A stretch of 64,000 nucleotides of DNA from Strix aluco (lineage: Eukaryota > Chordata > Aves > Strigiformes > Strigidae): assembly GCF_031877795.1 (NCBI RefSeq), contig NC_133935.1, forward strand, positions 49,127,330 to 49,191,329, given 5' to 3'. Position numbers and translations under genes: made by a program. Positions within the stretch are counted from its first letter, which is position 1. Every line of letters begins with the position of its first letter. Positions 40,301 through 53,395 of the stretch are shown here, in pieces. The notes beneath the pieces were generated by a model that had not been told where the DNA came from, ran no database searches, and saw only the letters and a program-made list of their open reading frames with translations.

Positions 40301-43300
40301 CGGTCAAGAAGGGCTGAGAAGGGCAAGCTGATCATGGAAATGTGTTTTTTAAATGGACTAATTCCAAGGGAGTATGTTTATCACAGTCACACATAAATGG
40401 CTGAACAATAATCACACCAAAATTATGTGAAAATTATAGCCCTTACAGGGTCTGAGGGTAGTTTAGTGGCTTTTTATATACAGAGCTGATTTACATCAAG
40501 TGACACAGGGGTCTAAAATTCTCACATAATGTTTTCACAAAAGATGACAATCAGCTTTCTTCTGGACTTAAATTTAAATGTCACTTGGAGAAATATCAAG
40601 TTACCCAATATTGTACAGTGTAAGCAAAATGTAACAAAAGGTACTGCGGCTAATGCTGCTGCAGTAAGCTTTATTGTACAGGGGAGCCAGCTCTGTCATT
40701 TGTAGATCCTGGAGATGAATTTCCTTTACAGTGGTGCTGGCCTGCCAGTCTAGCTGAATGAAGACAGTGTAATTGCTTTCTTTAATGGGACTAAACAATC
40801 AGGGATATTTTTTATGTGTGGCAATACCTGCAGGAAATGTATCAAATGCACTGTTTGGTTACAGGCTGTGCATAAGGCCCTTCACAACTTGGAGAACATT
40901 GACTCTTTGGTGTTATTGCACAGCAGAGCTGAGAAGTACCTCTTTATAAGCTAATGGTTATAAACCAGTTTGAACAGCAAGCTGTCTCTTGGCAAACACT
41001 GAGGAGCATGTCTGTTTCCCCCCCCCCTCTTCCCAGCCACCCCTTGCTTCAATTCTCAGAATTATTTCTACTTCTATCTTTTGAAGGTTTTGGTGCCGAG
41101 GGCCCAAGGGAGGTTATGTGCATGCAGCCCCCCAAAGTTAGTGACACCAGCCTGAAATCACGCTCACACGACTGCTGAAGCTCAACTTCAGACTTGCCAG
41201 CCATCAGCTGCTTCCCAGCTTTCCTTGCCAAAGGCATGTGTATGGTAAGGGTGAAGAAAGGTTCAGGAGGACAATGGTGATGGCTAGCACGAAGGGAAGG
41301 GACAACCAAGGCTGTCTTTGGCCTGGCCATGGAGTTGTAGCAGGGAAATTGAGAGGCCAATTAGATCTCAACCTGACAGTACGACAAAGAGCACAGGAGA
41401 TAATTACGTACGAGGTGTTACTGTGACAACTCACAAGGCAGCAGCGCACTGAAAACAAAGTACAGAAACATAAAGCTGAAACCAGAGGAGAAAAAAAGAA
41501 GAGAAGATAAAAAACATGAAAGAAAGAGGAAAAGAAGTACAACAGAAGCAAGAGCAAATGAAAAGGTCAAAATACAATTTGAAAGGATGGGAAGAAAAAA
41601 AGAGTAGGTAGTGAGGGGGAACCAAGATAGATGCATGATCAGAAAATAAGTGTTTGATAGCCTGGTTAGCAAACAAGATCCCAGGATGTGGTGTTTTCAC
41701 ACCAAAGACCCAGAGTCGTTTTGGGTGGGGTTTTTTAATCCGACTTTAACCATCTCAAAGTTAGGTGTTTGGCCTGAGGAGGTCTTCTAGGCTCTGTCAG
41801 TAGTTAGCAGGGAGAGACAAGTACCAGGGGATGCTCAGTGGTTCAGCAGTCAGTGTGGACACAGTGGCTCCACAGATGTTTCCTTTGCTGTCAGCAATGG
41901 CTTTAATTAAATTGCAGTTCTTTTTGTCTCCTTACCTTCTCGCTCCTCTGCACTGTTGTATGACTGGTGCTGGTGAAGCTGTTGTTGGGGGTTGCAGTGA
42001 ATTGTGTTGGGAAATCCAGGAGAACGCTCGTTAGTCCACATTGGTCATTTGATGTGGTCATCACAGAGTGGCCATAGAGTTTTGCTGACCTGCTGAGGGA
42101 GTCTTGTGGAGACACAAGTGAGTGGGTAAAAGAAACAGTGAGACCTGGTTAAGCTGTCACTGCCAGTGGAAAAGCTCCCCATTTGCTATGCTAGTGGATG
42201 GTGAGTGATTTGTTCATTGGAGGTCTCTTGGCAGAGTGAGCTCTGATGGCTAGCCTAGCCTGGCAGCCTCACTTCTTCATGGCCTTACTCTTTGCAACTA
42301 GCATTTCGTGTCAACCACTCCCTGCAACCTGTCGTATATCTGGGCTGTTAAACGCATGGCAGCGGAGTTAGCTCCGTGACAGAGGGGTCCAGGAGAGCAT
42401 GAGGGAGCTGCTCCCAAGAAATGGTGGTTCGTTGTGGTGGGCCACGGCTTTATGTGGCTGGGGGGATGTTGCACACTGTGTGATCGCTGCGCGACTCTGA
42501 GGCCTTTCATTACATCAAATGACATTTCATATGACAGAAGTTCACTTCTGTAAGGTCTCCCATATTCTCCCTGCTACACTCATTTTCCCACTGGGCTAAT
42601 CGCTTTGGCAGTGCAAACAGCACCAGTGTCAGCTACCTTTCATACTTGAAAACTGTTCATATATATACACATTTGCAGTAACTAATTACAAAAAGGAAAC
42701 TCTGATGCAGCAGCTGTCAGAAGACAGTGAAAATTAATAGAAACCAGTTCAGTGAAAACAGTCTTCATTTGAAACAGCTAAAATGCATGGTTGATTTAAG
42801 TATCTGGCCAGCTCAGATTAAGTAGTCTACGCTGGGCACAGACCTCCAGCAGTCACTGCACTGCTAATGAATGAAAGAATTCTCTTATTATAAAATCATT
42901 ATCAGTCAATAAAATGAGCTCAAACCACAAAATAGGAGCAAAGTTCAGGGATCTGATAGTTTATAGTTTAGCCCCATCACTGAAAATGTCAGGAAATTAA
43001 AAGAAGCTCTATGTAAGTTGCCACACAGTGGAACCCAACACACAAAAACAATCCCCAAGTGCCATGGCAACACTCATGGGCTCTTCTGAAACAAAATGCT
43101 GTTTCTAAGGTGAAAGAATGGGGCCTTAATCTTTGCTCCCAGCTCTCCATTCCCACCTTCATCCCGTAAGTATGGTTCACACAGCTGCTAATTATCTATC
43201 AAAATGCAGGCAGGGAAGACAGAGGTGAACACTTGGCTTGAAGAAAAAAAAATGAGCAATACAAAACATATCTAAATTAGGCCATAAAGACATACAATAA

Positions 43301-46300
43301 GAAAAAACCAGTAAGGTAGCATTATGCCTATCAAGCAGGCACAGTTCCCTGTGAAGGGCCCATACCATTTTTAGACCTGACCTAGGCTTGCACAGAGCTG
43401 TCTTAGGAGTTACTGAGAGCAGGATGGATAATCAGTGATGGCTAACTGGCTAACAGCTGACTGTTGCTGAAGTTGACAGGGAAACTGGCTGGTGATTTTT
43501 CTCAACAAAAGTTATACCAGAGGAAGAGTTTATTACATTACACCTTGCATTTGGCTAGGCTCTGGTCCTCAAGTCTTGGCTTGGCTGATGTTTATTCAGC
43601 AACTTCTTTCCCTTGCATTTGTTCAAAGGAAAGATGTTGATTTTAGGTGGCTTCAGCAGCTCCACACCTGGACTCGGCTGGTCCCAGCTTCCCAGCTGGT
43701 TCTTGGGCTGCCTGGTTCTGCCTCCTGCATGCATGGCTTTTTGCCTGAAGAGCTGCATATGGGATCTCTAACACCTTACTTTCTTTCGTGGTGGTTGAAG
43801 GAGGAGTTGCTTAATCCAATTAATTTTCTCCTAGAGGGTTGAAAAAAGGGCAGATTCAGAGAGGTCATGGTAGGGCAGAAAAAGCACTGCCTGTTTTTTC
43901 TCAGACAGATTTTATACCCTAGCCACAGAATCACAGTGTATGCGTGGTCACCTGGAATATGAACAGGCAGTTTATTGTGCTAAATTCAGACTGTTTGCAG
44001 CCTCAGGAAGACATTACTGCACTGGTTGATGATGCTGTCACAGTTTCAAGGTTACCTTTGCGACCACACAGGAGAGGAACAGATACCATGGCAATTTCAG
44101 TTCTAGACCAGATTCCTGAGGAAAGTTAATTCTTGCAAATTCTACAGCATCAAATCAGAAAGTATTGAAAATAATTTAAAAAACACAAGAACTGTATAAA
44201 CTACTGCTAAAATGAGAGCAAATCTGACTCACAGAATATAGATATATTAATTTAAGACAAAACAATGGAGTTACTTAGGATAATAGTACTTAGATATGTT
44301 ACCCATATCTTTTATTTGTAGGACTTAAAAATTCTTTGTGAAAATGAAGGAAATATACTTTTGTTTTGCACATTACAGATATCAAGTGAATTGAATCACA
44401 AAGAAGCCTGATGACTAACCCATGGAGAAACACTGGGTCATTGTCCATCTGGGTCTAGCCTGGACCTTTTTGTATGCCAAAAATTATTTTAATCTGTAGG
44501 TTTTGTTGGATACTGATGCATATCCTAGTGTCCTGTAAGAAACCTTTAGGTCTCTGGTCATTGCCAAGGCTATAGTTTCAGGCCTAACATATTTAGGATA
44601 CCTCACAAATGGGCTAACCTTGTAATATATGCTTGCAAACTCTGTAACTAGGCAACTAAAAAAAGACATTTATTATTAAATAATTATGTTATCTAAATAG
44701 CAAAGCATTCTTGTCTAAGTACACACATTTTATTTCACTACATCTGGCTTCTCTGTTGTTAATGAATAAAAACTAAAGGAGGAAGCATAGCTCTGTGCTT
44801 TTTCTGTTCCTCTTTATCTATTCCAGTTTGTAGATCCCAAGAGCCACTTGGGACTTATGGTTTTGAATATCCATGGAAATAAATACACAGATCACTTGTA
44901 GTGACTGTGGTGCTTGTCATAAAGGTTCTGCAGATGAACCTTCACTTGCCTCCACCAGCCAAGCTAACCTCTAGTTACTACTTGCTATGCTGTGTTCCAG
45001 TGAACTTCAAGGAGCTTTACATGAAGCACATGTTGTGATGCAATGCAGTAAAAGAACTTTCTCAGAAGAGTCAAGAAATCCAATGCTAGATTTCTTAGAG
45101 ATCTTTGTAAATATGCCACAGCAAGTCACAAAGTAGTAAGGTAACCTAATTAACACTATGTATCCCCATAATAAGAAGTAGTTACTTGTTCAAGGAGGTG
45201 GTTGTACATTGCTGTTGGAATGATGACTTTGGAGATTGTACAGAAAAGTTAGTTATATCTGAAGTAAAATTAAATACTCTGAACTGAGTTGAAGGTGATA
45301 AAGGCCATAAATACCACAATTATCTGATAATAGTAGATAATATATTTTTATGATACCTATAAATTCTCTTTCTTGCTCTCAAAAAAAGCGCCTAATATAG
45401 GGTAAAACCACCCCAAATATTGTCAGGAAATGCAGCAGCTTTGAGATAGACTCATCTGTTTCTGCAGAGGATTCAAATGCCTCCTTGGGGAACAGCGATT
45501 TCTAGGCAGAAGTGCCAGTGTGAAATGCTCTGTGCAACTGGAGCCACAAAGAAAAATCAGGTCTTTCATTCTGGATGTATCTGAAGTCATCTGTGAACAT
45601 TTCAGGAATCTATATGTCTTTCCAGAATGAGATTAATGATTGCCCATTTTCCAATCATTTGTTCATAGCAGCTGTGCTGTGTGGAACAACTCTTGTGCAC
45701 TGCATCCTGAAAAGTTTGGTATTTGCAAAACATTTTACCATTTTCCACTTCAGAAGCATCTAAATTTAGTAATGGTACATAGCTCTGCCTCCTCAGGGGC
45801 CTCCAGTTCAAAAGTCCAGCTCTGTTTTGAATGTAAGTTTACAGCAAACAGGACAGCATGACATAGTAGTGGCTGAAGAACAACCTACATCTGTTCCTCA
45901 GGGCAAAATCTTTATCCACTCAATCTGAGGGTGCTGGAGCCCAGGTGGAATGCTTCAGGGGGTGCGACAGTTCAAGGCGTTTTCTCTCCTCCTTTCAGTG
46001 TGGACTTCACAGAGACATGGGATGTTCTGGTTTTCCCTCTGGACAACTGTGGTCCCATGGCTGCTTGCAGCTCCCACCTTGTGTTGCCTTGCTTAGAAGC
46101 AGTCAGTCAGCTGAATGACAACCTTGTGGTCTAGTTGCCCACTCTTCCTCTGCAAAATCTTGCTTGCTGGACCATAGTAATCTATGGATCCATCCTGTCC
46201 CCTCCCCTACTTACACCACTGCTGTACATCGTCCCACTTCTTCTGGGCCCTTGGTGTCCTCAGAGGGAAGTAGAAAGCAGATCTTGCCCTCCCCTGAACT

Positions 46301-46528
46301 GCAAAAGCAGAATTTATTCACCACTGCAGCAAACAGCAGTACACTAGATAGATTTTTGTATAGGGGAAGAGACTTGCACATATTAGAGTCAAAAGTATGA
46401 GTCTTTGACCCTTTCATTTATTATTATATTTCTTGACCTACATCTTCAGAGAAGGCATTTTTGAGTTTATAAAGGATTCTGGATTCCTTTCCAACCACTT
46501 TCTGTTCCTAGTTAGTCCCGTGCTGGGT
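34396..46528. other. Intergenic, no gene seen
   Basis: It holds the possible endonuclease scrap at 39.0 kb, a relatively GC-rich patch at 35,220-35,580, a purine-rich stretch at 41,440-41,630, and a possible MIR-like scrap at 39,728-39,775 (GGGAAACTGAGGCAGA). No exon is recognisable. Confidence 0.6.
38995..39105 (+). mobile_element. Possible ancient CR1 endonuclease-domain fragment
   Basis: Translated, ACTGTCCTAGGCATTACAGA and the bases after it read TVLGITETWD, resembling the ITETWWD/LSETWL motif in the apurinic endonuclease domain of CR1/L3 LINEs. Only about 30 residues are recognisable, so this could be chance. Confidence 0.35.
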
Positions 46529-46752
46529 CATAGAATCACAAAATCACAGAATCATCAAGGTTGGAAAAGACCTTTGTAGATCATCCAGTCCAGCCATTAA
46601 GCTGACATTGACAGTTCTCAAGTACACCATATCCCTCAGCGCTATGTCAGCCAGACTCTTAAACACCTCCAGGGATGGGGACTCCACCACTGCCCTGGGC
46701 AGCCCATTCCAACGCCTAACAACCTGTTCTGTAAAGAAATACTTCCTAATAT

Positions 46753-47016
46753 CTAGTCTAAACCTGCCTGGTGCAACTTGAGGCCATTACCTTTTGTACT
46801 ATCACTTGTTACTTGGTTAAAGAGACTCATCCCGAGTTCTCTGCAACCTCCTTTCAGGTAGTTGTAGAGGGCAATGAGGTCTCCCCTCAGCCTCCTCTTC
46901 TCCAGACTAAACAACCCCAGTTCCCTCAGCTGCTCCTCGTACGACATGTGCTCCAGACCCTTCACCAGCTTCGTTGCCCTTCTCTGGACACGCTCGAGTA
47001 ATTCAATGTCCTTTTT
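46753..47016 (-). pseudogene. CR1 ORF2 C-terminal remainder of copy B
   Basis: Sequence in the same frame after the premature stop. It carries [20 protein letters not shown], then the [20 protein letters not shown] block, and ends at HQAGLD plus a stop. The same one-base loss as in copy A (here about 46,767-46,770) moves the last C-terminal block out of frame, so the change is shared by both copies. Confidence 0.85.
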
Positions 47017-48400
47017 CTAGTGAGGGGCCCAAAACTGAACACAGTAATCGAGGTGCGGCCTCACCAGTGCGGAGTACAGGGGTAAGATCACTTCCCTGTC
47101 CCTGCTGGCCACGCTATTTCTGATACAGGCCAGGATGCCATTGGCCTTCTTGGCCACCTGGGCACACTGCTGGCTCATGTTCAGCCAGCTGTCAATCAAC
47201 ACCCCCAGGTCCCTCTCTGACTGGTAGCTCTCCAGCCACTCCTCCCCAAGCCTGTAGCACTGCTGGGGGTTGTTGTGGCCCAAGTGCAGCACCCGGCATT
47301 TGGCCTCATTGAAATTCACCCAGTTGGCCTGAGCCCATTGCTCCAGCCTGTCCAGATCTCTCCCCTCGAGCAGATCAACACTCCCACCCAACTTGATGTC
47401 ATCTGCAAACTTACTGAGGGTGCACTCGATCCCCTCGTCTAGATCATTAATAAAGATGTTAAACAGGAGTGGCCCCAAAACCGAGCCCTGGGGAACACCA
47501 CTCGTGACCGGCCGCCAACTGGATTTAACTCCGTTCACCACAACTCGTTGGGCCCGGCCATCCAGCCAGTTTTTTACCCAGCAAAGCGTGTGCCCATCCA
47601 AGCCTCGAGCAGCCAGTTTTGCCAGGAGAATGCTGTGGGAAATGGTGTCAAAGGCCTTACTGAAGTCAAGGTAAACTACATCCACAGCCTTTCCCTCATC
47701 CAATAAGCAGGTCACCCTGTTGTAGAAGGAGATCAGGTTTGTCAAGCAGGACCTGCCTTTCATAAACCCATGCTGACTGGGCCTCATCATCTGGTTGTCC
47801 CTCATATGTTGTGTGATGGTACTCAGGATGAGCTGCTCCATCAGCTTCCCGGGCACCAAAGTCAAGCTGACAGGCCTGTAATTTCCCAGATCATCCCTCC
47901 GACCTTTCTTATAGATGGGTGTCACATTGGCCAATTTCCAATCTGTCGGGACCTCCCTGGTCAGCCAGGACTGCTGGTAAATGATGGAAAGCGGCTTGGC
48001 GAGCACCCCAGCCAGCTCCTTCAGCACCCTCGGGTGTATCCCATCAGGTCCCATAGACCTGTGTGTGTCTATGTGATGCAATAGGTCACTGACTGTCTCC
48101 TGGATTGCAGGGGGGTCGTTCTCCCAGTCTCTGTCTTCTGACTGAGGAGGCTGCATTCCCTCAATACAACTAGTCTTGCTATTAAAGACTGAGGCAAAGA
48201 AGGCATTAATCACCTCAGCCTTTTCCTCATCACTTGTTACGAAGTTTCCTCTTGTGTCTAGCAGGGGATGGATACTCTCCCTGGTCTTTCTTTTGCTACT
48301 GACATACTTATAGAAACACTTCTTGTTGTCCTTGATTGCTGAAGCCAGGGTAATTTCCAGCTGGGCTTTAGACCTCCTGATTTCTGACCTGTATAGCCTC
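47017..48400 (-). pseudogene. CR1 ORF2 fragment: reverse transcriptase with premature stop
   Basis: A long open frame for most of the CR1 reverse transcriptase. In order it shows the linker before the RT (IRRSKAQLE...KKCFYKYV), the RT start ([15 protein letters not shown]), [16 protein letters not shown], the catalytic strand [27 protein letters not shown] and FADD. Both catalytic aspartate motifs are intact. The frame ends at 47,017-47,019 in TAG where copy A has TAC (tyrosine), a single-base nonsense change. Relative to copy A it lacks 15 bases (five codons, EALQR) after the FADD region, which keeps frame. The open frame continues a further 110 residues upstream of 48,400 in codon terms only as non-CR1 sequence. 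This is retroelement debris with no expression signal. Confidence 0.93.
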
Positions 48401-48420
48401 ACAGCCAATATCATATCATA

Positions 48421-51400
48421 CTGAATGTCTCCCATCATACTAATTTCTCTTTCACAAAATCCTTGTGGGTATGTTGGACTTCCACGTCTCTGCCACAGCT
48501 TTCTGTCCAAATCTCAGCACCTTGCTCTGTGGCAATTCCCAGCTGATGTCAGGTCAAACTGGGTACGCCAGCAGGGTGGAGTGGCTATTGCCGGTCAGGC
48601 TGTTCAAAGTCATCTCACTGCTTTAGTGTTTTCCCTCTTTCTGTCTGTATTGATATAATACAGAATCCTAAATGCTTTGGTAAAACTTTTTTCTCTTCTT
48701 CTCAGTAGCACTAGTAACAACAATAAAACAATTTCCCTAGGAACGAATTCTTAAGTTATGAACTCTAGATTTGAACAAAGAACATTCATATTGTGTGAAA
48801 AAGAGAAGGCCTTTGTTTGAACACAACAACCAGGCATGAAGAAAATACAGAAGTATGCTTGGACAAATTTTTCAGCTTCATTTTCCGTCAATAAGCTAGT
48901 GGTAACAGAATGGAATTTTTCTTGCTGAGCTTAATGCTTGTGCTGTATTATTTTAGATATGCTCCATTACCTTATGGCACAAAGGATCTGTTTTTTCTCA
49001 GTATACAATAGAATTCATGCTTCTGTTGTGAATTCCTTTGAACATTATGAGGAACTGCACAGGGAAATGTATCCTTTGGCAAGAAGGAATGGTGGAAAAC
49101 AGAAGATGCTGCTTACGAAACTCCATGGGAGTGAGTCTGTCTAGCCACACTGCAGCATGAATTCAGTTCAATAGTTATCAAAAAGCAGTACATCTGAACA
49201 GTTTCACTATGCAGCCAAGTTCAGATTACTTCTTGAGAACTTTTCTAATGGATTAAACTGTGCATGACGAAAGGCTTGCACCTGAAACCAGACTCAAGTA
49301 CTTCCACTGTGTAAAAACATATGCTACTGCTGTGCTCAGCTGTGGGATTTTTTGTTTGTTTAAAGGTAGAGGTACATTTGTCTGATCTTCTGAAGGAGAA
49401 TCACATCTCCTCTCTTCATCTCAAGGTCAAAGATCAACCCTAGTTTGTCAATTCTTGAAATATTTCCTGAAAGATCTCCTTCAGATATCAAAACCAAGAA
49501 CCTTAAGCAACAACATGGAGAACAGAATGCTGAAGATGTGACCCCCCCAGCACAAAATGCTGTAGATGAGTAAAATTAGCATTGGTTTCAGAGTGACTAG
49601 ACAACTTAACGAAGGATTAATCCATTGGGGGCTATTAAATGCTAAATCACCATGTCTGGTTCAGAAATCCTCTGAACCACAAGTTGGTGTGTGCTTGATA
49701 TTCTGGGAACAACATCATGCATTTGCTCTGTTCCTAACTTCTTTTCTAGGCATTTACTACTGCCCACTGTTAGAGACGGGATACTGGGCTGTCTGATGTT
49801 GTCTGACTTGGTGTGCCTGTTTCTGTGTTTTGAAAGATTTCTTCATAGGAAAATTGGAGGAAGAGAGGAATCAAATGATAACTCATAGAAGAATGTGAAT
49901 AGAGGTCACTAAGAGGAAAACTGAAAGTGAGGAGAGTTCAAAATACTGTCATTTCTCTATGTATTTTCCCATTCTCCTTTCATAACATATTTATGATGTA
50001 AGGACAAGCTAAGGCACTTCTGGATGCATTGTGTGTAACCCGATGAATCTTAGAGGAGTGAAGAGCTTGTTGCAAGTTCTGATCCTCTTCCAGTCCAAAC
50101 AGTCTGCCTCAGAGTCAAAAGAAAACAATGTGGTCAGCCTCTCTTGCTCTCTTCATATCCCTAGTGCTGCTAAATGGGTAACTTAAAAAGGCACATGTCA
50201 TTCTAGTCAGTCATGCCTCAGCTAATCCATTTGGGTATAGAGTACCTGTCCCCTCCTTTCCAACTTTCAAATAACTTTGCTTTCTTAGTCATTTGTGGTA
50301 TCCCTGTGTGGTCATGAAAGCTAAATATTTGGTCCCCATTAACTCAGTCCTGTTATTTCCTCTCTCTGTCTGCTGAATGACCAGTTTTTCAGTTTCCATT
50401 TCACAAGTTAGGAGTTCCTCACCCCGTTGTTCCCTGTGGTTGGGGAGGTAAGGACAGAGATTCCAGCCTTGTCTTCACAAAGTAGCTTGGACTAAGACCT
50501 AAAGTTTGGGAAATGGTTGAGATAAATAGTTAGCAGCTTGGACTTCTTACTGACATGCAACGAGACTTTGAGTAAATCTCTTATCTTTGGTGTGTTTCAG
50601 ATGATCTGTCTTTAAAGCAGTCCATTCTCAGTGATCTGTGATTTTAGGCTAACTTATATTATGATTACAGAGGCAGTTTAGATCTGGCCAGGCTCAGTGT
50701 TGCATAGACACTTAGTGTTGCATAGACAGCCATCTAGAGTAAGTTTGTCTCTCAGGAAACTCAGCCAATTTTGTAAATTTTGTACACTGAACTATTTAAT
50801 CCCACCAGACTGAGGCTTGCTCTGCACAAAGGCAACTTGGGTGTCCAAGCACCCCATGGCTCAAGGTGCCCTTGCATGAAGCCAGCCTCAGTTTAGCAAG
50901 TCTGGCACTAAGCTTGAGGTATTAAGTCCAGCTGGACCTGAACTAACTCCTGCAGAGCCCTGAATACAACTGCACTGTACTCCTCAGCCAGCTCTGAGCA
51001 TCCCTGCAATGTGGAGTGTGGACAAAAGGTGACACTTGTATGGTCCTGAAGGAATCAACATACTTCAGATGGGCATATTAGCATTGATATGGCACCAGCC
51101 ATCCTGGATGACTTCACAGCAAACCATTCAAAGGCCTTGGCACCAAGTGGCACAGTACCATATTGCCTGCAGTTTTCCATTAGCTGGGTTATTTCAGGCC
51201 TTTATTCCTCTCCTCCTCTCCCATAGCTCTGGATAATGGCAAGCTGGCCACAGCATGAAAGCAATGATTTTGCCATAACTGTATGCATTATCAGACCCTG
51301 TAACTTTTATGGTTATTTAATGCAGTCTTTCAGTTTTTGTCCACCCTTTTTTGGCTAGGCAGCCTGCATTTCAGGATCCTAGCCACGGAGCACAATGAAA

Positions 51401-52939
51401 TTACCAGTTAACTCGTCCCTGTAATAAGCTGCACTTAAGAGTCCTGTCTGTGGGATATGCGGAAGGGATGGGCCAGAGAGCTGGAAATAGGACTTCATGC
51501 ACACAAAGAACCACAATAACAAGCATACAATGTCACTGTTTAGACAGTTAAACTCGGTAGCATGCACATAAAAGAAAAAACAGAAGTCATCAGTCTTGAT
51601 AAAGCTGGTTCCCACCAAAACATGCAGTGAATTATCTGTGTTTTTTTCCAAAAAGGAATACCAAGACTAAACATGAAAGTGTTTTCACATAAAAGTTGTA
51701 ATTGTAAAGTATTACATTAAAAATAAAATCAGTGAAATGACTAAAGAGGACTTTGAAAATTTGTCTTCTTTTGTCTACTCTCAATCAGATTTGAAAAGTT
51801 TCCAGCACTGTGTTCTTCCTTTTAGATGGTGCAGTACCTTGGCAGCATTTCCTGAAGGCTTTTCATGACCTCCTACCATAATTGCTTTGAAACCTACAGC
51901 AATCTCTGTAGAGTCTTCTTAAAAGAATATTAAAAAAGTTAGTAATGCAACTATTTTTACATAGACTTAAAAATGGAAGGATCACATTTCTGATGTGTTT
52001 GAGTGCCAGAGATCTGATTTTTAGATCTACTATGATTTTCTCCTTGTATTGTTTTTTTTTTTTTTTTTTTAATTTCTGCTTAAAAATATAATAGGTGTAC
52101 CAAATTGCATAACTATATCAATATTTCAAAAGCTACCAAATCTTGCACATGCTAAAAAGGAAACTTAACAGTCTTTGCTAATCTCTAATGCAAGATGTAT
52201 CCATTATTTATGAAGGCAGCAGACAAAGGGGGACTGCTCTTGAATGGAATCCTAAATACTACATGAGAGAAGCCCTGGGCAGCTACACAGCACAAGGTTC
52301 CTTGTTATTAAAGCTACTGACCAGTCTCTTGGGAGATTAAGTCTGAAAGTTAGTATCCAGCAAACTTTACACTAATTGAGTGTGAACTGGACTGAGTTTT
52401 GTAAAAGAAGGAAAGAATGAAGATATGATCCTGCTATCCAAGCATCATTCTGTACCAGCACCGATCGAGTTACAGCAGGTCAGCACTTTCTTCCTCTCAT
52501 CTCAGATTTTCTGCATCTCTTTTTTTCATATGTGAGGAAGGCAAATGACCTTCAGTAGTGGGACACTGTGGTGGAGGCCCTTACATGGCAGTTAGGGGAA
52601 CTCCACATCTATATCCAACAGTACCTGCAACTTTCCTTCCCTCTGGATGTGTAATCACTTATACTAGTGTATGTGATACTAGCCTTAATGCCTATTAATG
52701 CTTGCAAATGACACAGTGAGGCCAAATTGCAATTTCCTGAAAGCTGAGCTTAATAGACCCTTAAATACTATTTGTTTCTACTGTGGCTGATGAAGCTTTT
52801 CCATATTGATATTCCATAGTGAGTTGGAGAGGCAGGATCTGACAAGGGTGACATCTTTTTCTCATCCATACAGAACCCATTTTTGGATATCCCACTTCAG
52901 AAGAGGGAGGGACTAATGGCAGAGTTTCATGAGAAAATC
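48421..52939. other. Intergenic, no gene seen
   Basis: Unique-looking AT-rich sequence. The only structure noted is a 15-base direct duplication (AGTGTTGCATAGACA at 50,697 and 50,714) and a T run. The first 100 bases may include further decayed element sequence. Confidence 0.55.
52052..52070. repeat. Homopolymer T run, about 19
   Basis: A pure T run in intergenic DNA. I see no adjoining retrocopy. Confidence 0.9.
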
Positions 52940-53395
52940 AACAAGAATGATCAGAGCTCAAAAAATAATCATGAGGGCACAGACTGAGGAAAGGCAGGAG
53001 GAACCAAGGTTATTTTCTGTGGAGAAATGAAGAGAGGAATGACATGATGTCAGCCTTCAAACGTGTTTTTTGAGACACATCGAGGCCTGCCAGACGGAGG
53101 ACAGGAAATTGCCTGACCTCTGTGTTCATGTTGGATAAGACCAGAAAAAAATGTGCTAAGGGGGATAATGCAAGTGCAACCCGCAGTTTGGGTATTAGTG
53201 AAGATTTTTAATGGTAAAGATAGTGAAGGACTAGACTATATTTCCTAGGAAGCAGACCTTTTAAGTTTTAGAGATCTTTAAGATGAAGCTGGAGAAGCAT
53301 CTGTTGGAAGTGACATAGGTATGGTCCACCCTACTGCAGGGAATGGGTTGGACTAGAGGACCTCCTGAGGTCCCTTCCTGCCTGCTATTTGTGAG
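52940..53395 (+). mobile_element. Ancient CR1/L3-like fragment, ORF2 end and 3' UTR
   Basis: This stretch is collinear with a CR1 3' end. First comes a diverged block matching the GLFSLEKRR...GDMI..F region (AAGGTTATTTTCTGTGGAGA through GACATGATGTCAGCCTTCAA). Then comes an ATGAAGCTGGAGAAGCATCT-like block, and finally GACTAGAGGACCTCCTGAGG followed by TCCCTTCCTGCCTG, the typical CR1/L3 tail. The terminal octamers are too decayed to see. It is much older than copies A and B. Confidence 0.7.

Larger units (their letters stand above)
46529..48420 (-). mobile_element. CR1 LINE, 5'-truncated copy B
   Basis: A longer CR1 fragment on the minus strand. Its 3' end is three octamers (ATTCTGTG, ATTTTGTG, ATTCTATG in element orientation) at 46,552-46,529. 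Its 5' limit is uncertain: similarity to CR1 ORF2 fades near 48,400-48,450. It is closely related to copy A; over the roughly 270 residues they share I count about 20 differences by eye, so both are fairly young members of one subfamily. It lies about 25 kb upstream of the RAP1 promoter, in gene-free sequence. Confidence 0.95.

Noticed and set aside
47017..48510. 497-codon open frame as a host gene
   Set aside because: It is CR1 reverse transcriptase ending at a nonsense change relative to the sister copy. Its apparent start codon is not an ATG.
50697..50728. Direct duplication of AGTGTTGCATAGACA with period 17
   Set aside because: A single small duplication with no further copies, most simply replication slippage.
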